A stretch of 43,653 bases of DNA from an uncultured Lachnospiraceae bacterium (GTDB lineage: Bacteria; Bacillota; Clostridia; Lachnospirales; Lachnospiraceae), in NCBI GenBank assembly GCA_946182825.1, contig CAMGZH010000023.1:1-43653 (forward strand), read 5' to 3'. Shown here piece after piece: positions 7,087 through 14,126 of the stretch (position 1 is its first letter; each line of letters starts with the position of its first letter). Both the position numbers and the translations under genes were made by a program. Below the pieces are notes generated by a model. The model was not told the DNA's origin, made no database searches, and worked only from the letters and a program-made list of their open reading frames with translations.

Positions 7087-9398
7087 TGAGTACAGAAAAA
7101 AATATAAAAAAACAAAAAAAGAAGAGAAAACACAGAGGAGCCATACGATTTTTAAAGTTTCAGATCTTTCTTCTGATGCTCGTATTGGCGGGAATTGCCT
7201 ATTATTACGCAGGAGGATATGCAAGTAAGGTCAATCGGCTTCATTCTGAAGCCAATGAGCTTGTGGCCAATTCCACAGAGGATACCTTCAAGAAGGCACA
7301 GACAAGTATCGCATACGATGACAAAAATAACGTTATGTCTGTGTTAAAGGGAGAACGGGATGTTTACTATCTGTCCTATGACGAGATACCGGTGGAGGCA
7401 CGGCAGGCCATCGTAAGTATCGAGGACAAGAAATTCTATGAGCATCACGGTGTGGATTATAAGGCTATCGTCCGGGCAGCCTGGGCAGCCTTCCGGAATC
7501 GACGGGTGACCCAGGGTGGATCCACCATCACACAGCAGCTGGCGAAGAATATTTTCCTTACGCCGGACCGAAAGTGGGAGAGAAAGGTGGAAGAGATCTA
7601 TATTGCCATGGATCTGGAGAAGAAATACGGCAAGAAGAAGATCCTGGAATTTTATCTGAACAATGTGTATTTTGGTAACGGATATTATGGAATTCAGGCG
7701 GCAGCCCAGGGATACTTCGGTAAGGATGTTGTGAATCTGACAACCTCCCAGACTGCATTCCTGTGCGGAATCCCGAATGCGCCTACCCGGTATAATCCGA
7801 GAACTCATCTCGACAACGCCCTTAAAAGAAGGGACAGAGTCCTTCGTAATATGAGGGAGGACGGAATTATTTCTCAGAGCGATCTGGAGAAGGCACTGGC
7901 AGAGAAGATTGAGATCAAGGAGCCGAAGGAGTATTACAATAATTATCAGGATACCTTCCTGTATTATTGCGCCACCCGGGCTCTGATGGAGGCCGACGGT
8001 TTCCAGTTCCGCTATACCTTTGATTCCACAGAGGATGAAAAAGCATACAAGGCGCAGTATAAGCAGACCTATGACGAGTATCATGCAAGGCTTTATACCG
8101 GTGGTTACCGAATCTATTCCACCCTGAACAAGGATAAGCAGAAGAAGCTGCAAAAGAGCATTAACGATGGACTAGCAAGCTTTACGGAAAAGTCTAAGGA
8201 TGGTATTTACAAGCTGCAGGGTGCAGGTGTATGTATCGATAATGAGACGGGATCGGTTGTGGCAATTGTAGGAGGACGTGGACAGAAGAGCAGTGGTTAC
8301 ACCCTGAACCGTGCGTTCCAGAGTACAAGACAGCCGGGATCCACCATCAAGCCTCTGGTGGTATACACACCGGCATTGGAGAATGGATATACACCGAATA
8401 CTATTGTGGATGACCACAAATTCGAAGGTGGACCATCCAACGCAGGCGGAACCTATTCCGGTAAGATCACCATGCGTCAGGCGGTGGAGAAGTCAAAGAA
8501 CACGGTGGCATGGCAGATTTTTGAGAAGTTAACTCCCAAGGTGGGAATCAGCTACCTTAAGAATATGGAATTTGCCTCCATCAAGGATAGTGACGAGACC
8601 ATGGCAGCCAGCCTGGGTGGATTGACAGCCGGTGTTTCACCACTTGAAATGGCAAAAGGATATGCTACAATAGAAAACGATGGTGCATACAGGGATCCGA
8701 CCTGTATTTCGAAGATCACCACAGCGGATGGTGGCATTGTCTGGGAGAATGATCACCAGGAAACCGTCGTATACCAGGAGGAGGCATCCAGACAGATGAC
8801 AGACATCCTCCAGGGAGTTATCACAAGAGGTACCGGAGCCGGACTTGGACTTGGTGCAATGCCAAGCGCAGGTAAGACAGGAACGACAAACGGATCAAAG
8901 GATGGATGGTTTGTAGGCTATACACCGTATTACACGACTTCCATCTGGGTAGGGTATGATATTCCACAGACCTTGAATGGATTGGCAGGAGCGACCTATC
9001 CGGGACACATTTGGCAGAACTTCATGAAGCAGATCCATGAGGGATTGACGCTGAAGAAATTCCAGAAGCCTGTGAAGATTTACGGTCAGAAGGACAAGGA
9101 TATCAGCGAGGAAGATGCAAAGAAGGCAGAGCAGGAACTCGAGGATAAGAAGAACCAGAACAAGGTTGATGTCAATCTGAAGAAGGATGATACCAACAAG
9201 ACGGACGATACCAACAAGGATAACAATAATTCCAACAATAACAACAATAACAACAGCAATAACAACAATAACTCGAACAACGACAACAACAACTCGAATA
9301 ATAACTCGAATAATAATAATTCCGGTGATAACAAGGATAACAACAACACGGATCTGCCGGATCTACCACCGGAAGACGAACGGGATGATGTTGAGTAA
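7086..9398 (+). CDS. Class A penicillin-binding protein (PBP1A type)
   Basis: This 770-residue bifunctional enzyme polymerises and cross-links peptidoglycan. A Lys/Arg-rich cytosolic tail precedes one membrane helix (about 22-45). The GT51 glycosyltransferase domain has the catalytic Glu113 in SIEDKKFYEHHG and the GGSTITQQLAKN motif. The transpeptidase domain has Ser419-Thr-Ile-Lys422 (nucleophile motif), Ser470-Lys-Asn472 and Lys597-Thr-Gly599. From about residue 700 the protein becomes Asp/Asn/Ser-rich, with a long Asn run ending in an acidic tail. No alternative start with a ribosome binding site was found, so the ATG at 7086 is used and the message appears leaderless. Glucokinase follows after 40 bases, probably in the same transcript. 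Confidence 0.95.
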   Translation: MSTEKNIKKQKKKRKHRGAIRFLKFQIFLLMLVLAGIAYYYAGGYASKVNRLHSEANELVANSTEDTFKKAQTSIAYDDKNNVMSVLKGERDVYYLSYDEIPVEARQAIVSIEDKKFYEHHGVDYKAIVRAAWAAFRNRRVTQGGSTITQQLAKNIFLTPDRKWERKVEEIYIAMDLEKKYGKKKILEFYLNNVYFGNGYYGIQAAAQGYFGKDVVNLTTSQTAFLCGIPNAPTRYNPRTHLDNALKRRDRVLRNMREDGIISQSDLEKALAEKIEIKEPKEYYNNYQDTFLYYCATRALMEADGFQFRYTFDSTEDEKAYKAQYKQTYDEYHARLYTGGYRIYSTLNKDKQKKLQKSINDGLASFTEKSKDGIYKLQGAGVCIDNETGSVVAIVGGRGQKSSGYTLNRAFQSTRQPGSTIKPLVVYTPALENGYTPNTIVDDHKFEGGPSNAGGTYSGKITMRQAVEKSKNTVAWQIFEKLTPKVGISYLKNMEFASIKDSDETMAASLGGLTAGVSPLEMAKGYATIENDGAYRDPTCISKITTADGGIVWENDHQETVVYQEEASRQMTDILQGVITRGTGAGLGLGAMPSAGKTGTTNGSKDGWFVGYTPYYTTSIWVGYDIPQTLNGLAGATYPGHIWQNFMKQIHEGLTLKKFQKPVKIYGQKDKDISEEDAKKAEQELEDKKNQNKVDVNLKKDDTNKTDDTNKDNNNSNNNNNNNSNNNNNSNNDNNNSNNNSNNNNSGDNKDNNNTDLPDLPPEDERDDVE
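9217..9351 (+). repeat. AAC/AAT trinucleotide-rich tract encoding the Asn-rich tail of PBP1A
   Basis: This stretch is made mostly of AAC and AAT codons interrupted by AGC, TCG, TCC and GAC. It encodes poly-Asn with Ser and Asp. Such tracts can change length by slippage. Confidence 0.8.
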
Positions 9399-9438
9399 GT
9401 TGTGACAGGACGTAACTTAGAAAAAGGGGAAGCAACAC

Positions 9439-10380
9439 ATGAGAGACTACGGATTTGGAATTGACTTAGGTGGAACAACATGCAAACTTGGACTTTTCGA
9501 AGTGTCCGGAAAGCTGCTTGAGAAATGGGAAATTCCAACCAATAAGGAAGACAATGGATCCCACATTCTTGCGGATATCGCGCAGGCATTAAAGGATAAG
9601 ATGGAAGAAAGGGGTCTTACGGTTGAGCAGATCCAGGGCGCCGGAATCGGCGTACCGGGAGCTGTTACACCGGACGGATGGGTTAATAAGTGCGTTAACC
9701 TGGGCTGGAATGACAAGATGCCTATTGAGGCTGAGCTTTCAAAGCTTTGTGGATTTCCGGTAAAGGCTGCAAACGATGCCAACATCGCAGCACTGGGCGA
9801 GGCATGGATGGGTGCAGGAAAGGGCGCACAGAGCCTTGTTATGATCACACTTGGAACCGGAATCGGTGGAGGAATCATCATCAACGGACAGATCCTTACC
9901 GGATCCAACGGAGCTGGTGGTGAAATCGGACACATTCATGTGGATGATACCGAAGAAGAGGTCTGCGGATGCGGAAATAAGGGTTGCATTGAGCAGTATG
10001 CTTCAGCAACAGGAATCGTCCGTATGGCAAAGAGATTCCTGGCCAGGGATGACAGAGATTCTTCTCTTCGCAGCATTGAGAACTTCACTGCAAAGGATGT
10101 TTTTGATGCGGCCAAGGCCGGAGATGAAGTGGCAGATGCCATCGTGACAGAGGTGTGTGGCAGACTTGGAAGCATGGTTGCTAAGGTCGTCAATGTCTTG
10201 AATCCGGAGATGGTATTATTAGGCGGCGGAGTTAGTAAGGCCGGACAGATCATCATCGATAAGATGCGACCTGCATTTAAGGCTGAGGCCTTCCACGCCT
10301 GCAAAGATACCAAGGTTAATCTGGCAGTATTAGGTAACGATGCCGGAATCTACGGAGGCGTTGGACTTCTGTTGAATTAA
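9439..10380 (+). CDS. glcK: Glucokinase, ROK family
   Basis: This 313-residue sugar kinase has the phosphate-binding motif GIDLGGTTCKLG at residues 7-18, the catalytic region AANDANIAALGEAW, MITLGTGIGGGII, and the ROK zinc motif CGCGNKGCIEQYAS. This set, without an N-terminal DNA-binding helix-turn-helix, fits the ATP-dependent glucokinase of Firmicutes rather than a ROK repressor. It would phosphorylate glucose to glucose 6-phosphate for glycolysis, the pentose phosphate pathway and glycogen synthesis. AAAAGGGG precedes the ATG. It follows the PBP gene closely; no clear terminator with a T-run lies after it. Confidence 0.93.
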   Translation: MRDYGFGIDLGGTTCKLGLFEVSGKLLEKWEIPTNKEDNGSHILADIAQALKDKMEERGLTVEQIQGAGIGVPGAVTPDGWVNKCVNLGWNDKMPIEAELSKLCGFPVKAANDANIAALGEAWMGAGKGAQSLVMITLGTGIGGGIIINGQILTGSNGAGGEIGHIHVDDTEEEVCGCGNKGCIEQYASATGIVRMAKRFLARDDRDSSLRSIENFTAKDVFDAAKAGDEVADAIVTEVCGRLGSMVAKVVNVLNPEMVLLGGGVSKAGQIIIDKMRPAFKAEAFHACKDTKVNLAVLGNDAGIYGGVGLLLN

Positions 10381-10414
10381 TGTCAAAAATATCATAAAAA
10401 ATGGACCGTTGGAC

Positions 10415-10443
10415 TTGCTCCGGCGGTCCTATTATGTTATACT
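10415..10443 (+). promoter_or_regulatory. Promoter of tRNA-Pro
   Basis: TTGCTC (10415-10420), 17-base spacer, TATACT (10438-10443), followed by the tRNA 14 bases on. The -35 box lies in the loop/stem of an imperfect inverted repeat GGACCGTTGG/CCGGCGGTCC (10403-10429), which may also weakly end glucokinase transcription. Confidence 0.65.
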
Positions 10444-10457
10444 ATCGAATGTTGAGA

Positions 10458-10531
10458 CGATGCGTGGCTCAGCTTGGTAGAGCGCTGCGTTCGGGACGCA
10501 GAGGTCGCAGGTTCAAATCCTGTCGCATCGA
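10458..10531 (+). tRNA. tRNA-Pro (CGG)
   Basis: The acceptor stem CGATGCG/CGCATCG is perfect with discriminator A531 (position 10531). The anticodon arm CTGCG-TTCGGGA-CGCAG gives CGG, which reads the codon CCG. The T-arm is GCAGG-TTCAAAT-CCTGT. No CCA is encoded. It stands alone with its own promoter and terminator. Confidence 0.95.
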
Positions 10532-10536
10532 TCCTG

Positions 10537-10566
10537 AAGGAATACCGAAGGGTATTCCTTTTTTTT
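10537..10566 (+). terminator. Terminator of tRNA-Pro
   Basis: AAGGAATACC/GGTATTCCTT perfect ten-pair stem, GAAG loop, followed by a T-run. Confidence 0.92.
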
Positions 10567-10602
10567 ATCTCAGTCGGCGTTACAATCAGAGACAGAGATG
10601 AT
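10564..10602 (+). repeat. Decayed copy of a 39-bp palindromic repeat
   Basis: The first 14 bases (TTTATCTCAGTCGG) are identical to an arm of the perfect palindrome at 43293-43331. Aligned with the reverse complement of that copy, 32 of 39 positions match, including the central GTTACAATC. Mismatches cluster in the right arm, so this copy no longer folds perfectly. It overlaps the T-run of the tRNA-Pro terminator. Confidence 0.6.
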
Positions 10603-10751
10603 CTTCTGAGAGAATTGAAGTCGCAAAACGGCTTGTGAATACCGTATATGGCTGGATGAGCAGAATCGCCAACCAGGATGCGAAGATGCAGGCCCATTGG
10701 TGCGAATGTCTGCTGGATATGTTTAAGGATGCGAAGGGAAATAAAAGGTAA
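10602..10751 (+). pseudogene. Remnant of a protein-coding gene (C-terminal ~48 codons)
   Basis: An open frame between a TGA (10599-10601) and TAA (10749-10751) reads like real protein (IEVAKRLVNTVYGWMSRIA, then KMQAHWCECLLDMF and a basic end) but has no ATG near its beginning; the only early alternatives (GTG at 10635) lack a ribosome binding site. A perfect terminator follows 30 bases later, as expected for the 3' end of a gene whose front has been lost. I do not recognise the family. It could instead be a small unannotated protein using an unusual start. The rest of this 310-base gap (10567-10877) holds the palindromic repeat and the terminator. Confidence 0.4.
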
Positions 10752-10780
10752 ATAGATTAACTGGATCGACAGAAGATAGA

Positions 10781-10818
10781 GGCAGTGAAAGACATAACAG
10801 TTTTTCACTGCCCTTTTT
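10781..10818 (+). terminator. Terminator after the gene remnant
   Basis: GGCAGTGAAA/TTTCACTGCC perfect ten-pair stem, 12-base loop, followed by CTTTTT. Confidence 0.85.
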
Positions 10819-10877
10819 ATGCGTTCTGTGTTAAAATCGGGGATAGTGAGCAATAGAAAAGAACCTGGAGGAAGTGA

Positions 10878-11534
10878 ATGAAGGGTAATTATACATCAAG
10901 AGATCTGGTACGACTGGCGTCATCACGGTGCGCCGGATGCGGAGACTGTTGCAGAAACATGGGAGATTCTATCCGACTGGATCCCTATGATGCTTATATG
11001 TTGTCTTATGGGCTGCATAAGCCGTTTCAGAAACTGATCGAAAATGAGGTGGGATTTTCTGTGGCCAATGAGCAAGGACTGGTGCTGCCACATCTGATGA
11101 TGAAGCAGGTGCTGAAAGCGGCAGGAGAGACGGGGCAGCAGGCTGTGACCGAGTGTATCTTTCTGGCGGCAGACGGGAAGTGCCGTATTCATGGAGTAAG
11201 GCCCGGGGTATGTCGGCTTTTCCCACTGGGAAGACAGTACGACGAGAGCGGTATCACCTACTTCGACTTACAGGCCTGTGATATGCCTGGGAAGAGCAAA
11301 GTGCGGATCGACAAGTGGCTGGGGATTCCGGATCTGGAGGAATACCATGTCTTTAAGGAGAACTGGCATAGCTTTTGTAAGCGGCTGTCACAGCGCCTTG
11401 CAGAGGAGGATCAGGATACCAGGAAGAAGATCAATACCCTAATGCTTCATATGTTCTTTATGACAGGGTATGACGGAGATTTTTACGAGTGTTTTGAAGT
11501 GCGAAGAAAGCAGGCGGAGCAGATTTTATTATGA
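10878..11534 (+). CDS. YkgJ-family cysteine-cluster protein
   Basis: The 218-residue protein carries Cys18-x2-Cys21-x2-Cys24-Cys25 (CAGCGDCC) near its N-terminus and further cysteines in CIFLAADGKCRIHGVRPGVC. This is the CxxCxxCC cluster of the YkgJ/UPF0153 family, which probably binds zinc or an iron-sulfur centre; no precise function is known. CTGGAGGAAG precedes the ATG. The stop overlaps the next start by four bases (ATGA), so it is translationally coupled to the dehydrogenase downstream. TTAAAAT at 10831-10837 could serve as -10, but no good -35 is visible. Confidence 0.87.
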   Translation: MKGNYTSRDLVRLASSRCAGCGDCCRNMGDSIRLDPYDAYMLSYGLHKPFQKLIENEVGFSVANEQGLVLPHLMMKQVLKAAGETGQQAVTECIFLAADGKCRIHGVRPGVCRLFPLGRQYDESGITYFDLQACDMPGKSKVRIDKWLGIPDLEEYHVFKENWHSFCKRLSQRLAEEDQDTRKKINTLMLHMFFMTGYDGDFYECFEVRRKQAEQILL

Positions 11535-12397
11535 TCAGGACGAAAAGAAGAGAGTGGGCAGTGATCACAGGAGCAAGTTCCGGTATCGGTGAGGAGTTTG
11601 CAAGGCAGCTCTGGGAGAGAGGCTATCAACTTCTGCTGGTGGCAAGACGGGAAGAGCGGTTAAAGGCACTCAAGGCAGAATTATTCTCCAAAACAGATGC
11701 CACAGAATCAGGCGAGAAGCGGCAGATCCTTACCGTACAGGCGGATCTGTCTGATGTACACGGTGTTGACGCATTGCTCCTTAGAGTAGAGGAGATCTCT
11801 TCCGGAGAATTCCGTGCAGAAAAGCAGCATGGCGCTTCAGAAGAGGGAGATTCTGTTGCAATATGGATCAACTGCGCTGGTTTCGGGGCCGCAGGGACAT
11901 TTTCTGAGATACCGACGGAGCGTGAGGTGGATATGATCCGGGTGAATATCACCGGTCTACACATCTTAACAAAAGCCGCTATCCATATAATGAAGCGGCA
12001 AAATTATGGAAATATCCTGAATATAGCCAGCTCTGCCGGGCTCTTTCCGGGAGGCCCCTATATGGCGACCTACTATGCCACCAAGGCCTATGTGGTAAGT
12101 CTTACCCGGGCCATCGGACAGGAGTTGAAGGAAGAGGCAAGTAGTATCTACATCGGAGCTCTGTGTCCGGGGCCGGTGAACACAGAGTTTAATGATGTGG
12201 CGGAGGTAAAGTTTCAACTGCCTGGTATTACGCCACAATATTGTGTACAATATGCTTTGAGGGGAATGGATCGCAGGAAGAGCATTATCATACCGACCTT
12301 CCGTTTGAAGGCGGCGGCTTTTTTTGCAAAATTATTGCCATCGGCATGGATGCTTCCAATGGTAGGACATCAACAGAAGAAAAAAATATATCAGTAG
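11531..12397 (+). CDS. Short-chain dehydrogenase/reductase
   Basis: This 288-residue cytosolic oxidoreductase has the cofactor motif TGASSGIG (13-20), NCAGFGAAG near residue 115, the serine of NIASSAG and the catalytic pair Tyr181/Lys185 (YYATK). The arginines after the second strand (VARREERL) favour NADP(H). The substrate cannot be read from sequence; the layout resembles DltE/YqjQ-like classical SDRs acting on lipids or short carbonyls. It is coupled to the cysteine-cluster gene upstream and lies 12 bases before the signal peptidase gene, so all three probably share one transcript. Confidence 0.9.
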   Translation: MIRTKRREWAVITGASSGIGEEFARQLWERGYQLLLVARREERLKALKAELFSKTDATESGEKRQILTVQADLSDVHGVDALLLRVEEISSGEFRAEKQHGASEEGDSVAIWINCAGFGAAGTFSEIPTEREVDMIRVNITGLHILTKAAIHIMKRQNYGNILNIASSAGLFPGGPYMATYYATKAYVVSLTRAIGQELKEEASSIYIGALCPGPVNTEFNDVAEVKFQLPGITPQYCVQYALRGMDRRKSIIIPTFRLKAAAFFAKLLPSAWMLPMVGHQQKKKIYQ

Positions 12398-12409
12398 AGG
12401 AGAATACGC

Positions 12410-13099
12410 ATGGAAGACATGGAGAAGAACAACGAGGAACTGACAGATCCGAAGGAACAGGAAACGCAGAACCTACAGGAGACAGGAGAGCAGGAGGCAA
12501 AGAAACCTTCTTTTTTAAGAGAATTTCTTTCCTGGGTGGAGATGGTGGTCATCATCCTCGCCATTGTCTGGGTAACCACGAACTATATTATCGTAAATGC
12601 CAAGATACCTTCCGGTTCGATGGAGAACACCATTATGACCGGCGACCGGTTGATCGGAACCAGATTCTCCTATTGGTTTTCAGAGCCGAAGCGAGGGGAT
12701 ATTATCCTGTTCTATTATCCGGTAAATGAGAAAAAGATCTATATCAAGCGTGTTATCGGACTTCCGGGTGAAACCGTTGAGATCCGGGATTCCAAGGTAT
12801 ATATCAATGGAAGCAAAACACCGTTGGACGAGAATTATCTTCCGGAGAAGTGGACGATCGCCAATGACGGCTACAGTTTTAAAGTGCCAAAGGACAGTTA
12901 TTTTGTAATGGGAGATAATCGTAACAGCTCCGAGGATGCAAGATATTGGGCAGAGATCGCACTTTCCACAGGAAAGGCTACCAATGAAGAGGAAGCGGAG
13001 CAATACTCATATGTACATAAGGATAAGATCTTAGGTAAGGCGCAGTTCCGTTATTACCCAAGTTTAAAGACATTGGGGAAGACGGCAGACTACCAGTAG
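12410..13099 (+). CDS. lepB: Signal peptidase I
   Basis: This 229-residue membrane protease removes signal peptides from exported proteins at the outer face of the membrane. An acidic, Gln-rich cytosolic N-terminus (1-35) precedes one membrane helix (about 42-62). Catalytic Ser70 sits in IPSGSMENT and the general base Lys113 in YIKRVIGLPGE; the conserved GDNRNSSEDARYW box is present near residue 166. GAGGAG lies about eight bases before the ATG. The many exported proteins in this window (surface repeat protein, LRR protein, small secreted protein) are its likely clients. Confidence 0.95.
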   Translation: MEDMEKNNEELTDPKEQETQNLQETGEQEAKKPSFLREFLSWVEMVVIILAIVWVTTNYIIVNAKIPSGSMENTIMTGDRLIGTRFSYWFSEPKRGDIILFYYPVNEKKIYIKRVIGLPGETVEIRDSKVYINGSKTPLDENYLPEKWTIANDGYSFKVPKDSYFVMGDNRNSSEDARYWAEIALSTGKATNEEEAEQYSYVHKDKILGKAQFRYYPSLKTLGKTADYQ

Positions 13100-13108
13100 G
13101 GAGATGCA

Positions 13109-13372
13109 ATGAAAAGTTCCGGTGACGTAACCATGACATATTCTACCCCCTTTAAGGGGAAGGATGGGAAAAAGTCCTGCCGCGTGCGTTTTGAGCGGAA
13201 GGTGGCAGGAGAGATTCAGGCGGCAGAGGGACTTCTGCCGAAGGGTATCATAGAAAAAAGCAACGGATACTCGAAAGAGGAGATCGCCATGCTGGAGGAA
13301 TACCTGAAAAACCATTCTCAGGATATCCTCAACCTGGCCTCTGCCATCAAGAACCCGTTGCTTAATATGTAG
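13109..13372 (+). CDS. Small unknown protein (87 aa)
   Basis: The gene starts nine bases after the signal peptidase stop, with GGGAG before its ATG. The 87-residue protein is soluble and charged: an N-terminal half with FKGKDGKKSCRVRFERKV that looks like a small beta structure, and a C-terminal helical half (SKEEIAMLEEYLKNHSQDIL). One cysteine; no signal peptide. I do not recognise the family. Its codon use resembles its neighbours and its position suggests it is the last gene of the signal peptidase operon. A weak hairpin (AAAGG/CCTTT near 13383-13396) may end transcription. Confidence 0.7.
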   Translation: MKSSGDVTMTYSTPFKGKDGKKSCRVRFERKVAGEIQAAEGLLPKGIIEKSNGYSKEEIAMLEEYLKNHSQDILNLASAIKNPLLNM

Positions 13373-13387
13373 GAACAATATGAAAGG

Positions 13388-13951
13388 TTAGTCCTTTTTC
13401 TTCACGGCGTTATAACCGTTTGTAATCAGCTGGTCTGCGTAGGTGATCAGCTGATCGATTGGAACCGGACGACCATCCCGGATCCATGCTCTGAAGATCG
13501 CAGTAACAGCTACGCAGTAGGCGCGAACCGTTTTCGGACATTCCGTTGCGGAGTAGAAAGCAAGGAAGAAGGGACTGCTTAAAATATCATTCGTTAACTT
13601 ATCATAGAAAAAAGTATATTCCGGGTCGCAAAGAAGCTTCTGTTCAACCTCGGAACCACTGTCTAAGAAGTTATAAAAGATACGGATACAGCCGGAAACA
13701 TCCAGATGCCCGGAGGTATCCTTTTCAAATTCAGCCATAAGTTTTTCGGCCATCTCGTGCTCGATTTCATCTACGAGATCGTCAAGAGAGTTATAGTGGA
13801 GGTAGAAGGTCTTACGATTGATGTCGGCCCTCTTGGTTAACTCCGTAATTGAGATCTGATGGAAGTCTTCTTCCATGATGAGTTCATAGAACGCTTCACG
13901 AATGTTTCGAAGGGTACGGCGAACGCGTAAATCAAGATTAGTCTTTTCCAT
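13388..13951 (-). CDS. TetR/AcrR-family transcriptional regulator
   Basis: The 187-residue regulator has an N-terminal helix-turn-helix of TetR type (IREAFYELIMEEDFHQIS, then ITELTKRADINRKTFYLHY at about residues 32-50), followed by a divergent ligand-binding region. The NRKTFYLHY form is typical of the Firmicutes group that includes DhaS-like regulators. Longer in-frame starts exist up to 14017, but the ATG at 13951 is preferred: it has GGGAGG upstream and starts the protein just before the DNA-binding domain. It is divergent from the ABC exporter genes and probably represses them and itself; the likely operator lies in between. Confidence 0.92.
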   Translation of the reverse strand: MEKTNLDLRVRRTLRNIREAFYELIMEEDFHQISITELTKRADINRKTFYLHYNSLDDLVDEIEHEMAEKLMAEFEKDTSGHLDVSGCIRIFYNFLDSGSEVEQKLLCDPEYTFFYDKLTNDILSSPFFLAFYSATECPKTVRAYCVAVTAIFRAWIRDGRPVPIDQLITYADQLITNGYNAVKKKD

Positions 13952-13977
13952 TAAAGTGATATACCTCCCAGTTACTC

Positions 13978-14024
13978 TGTATAGTGTATTAGTGGACATG
14001 TGACCAACACGCCACATTATACAC
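13978..14024 (-). promoter_or_regulatory. TetR-gene promoter and candidate operator
   Basis: On the minus strand TTGGTC (14007-14002), 18-base spacer and TATACA (13983-13978) form a promoter for the regulator. An interrupted inverted repeat GTGTAT-N3-TGG ... CCA-N4-ATACAC (13984-14024) covers its spacer and -35 box, consistent with autoregulation and control of the divergent exporter. Confidence 0.5.
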
Positions 14025-14058
14025 CAACGGATTCAAAAAAAATAGTGTAAAATTTTTC

Positions 14059-14087
14059 TTACATTTTATTTTTTTTTGGAGTATGAT
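14059..14087 (+). promoter_or_regulatory. Promoter of the ABC exporter genes
   Basis: TTACAT (14059-14064), 17-base spacer, TATGAT (14082-14087). Transcription would start near 14094, about 33 bases before the ATG at 14127. Confidence 0.5.
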
Positions 14088-14126
14088 AGTAAGACGCAAC
14101 TAAAAACAGCAAATGAAAGGAGCTAT

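Noticed and set aside
9187-9405. Thr/Ile-rich plus-strand frame
   Set aside because: Frame-shifted reading of the same AAC repeat; not a gene.
9086-9589. Leu/Ser-rich minus-strand frame
   Set aside because: Complement of the AAC/AAT tract encoding the PBP1A Asn tail; low complexity and no start signal of its own.
10401-10601. Open frame across tRNA-Pro
   Set aside because: It contains the tRNA and its terminator; no ribosome binding site.
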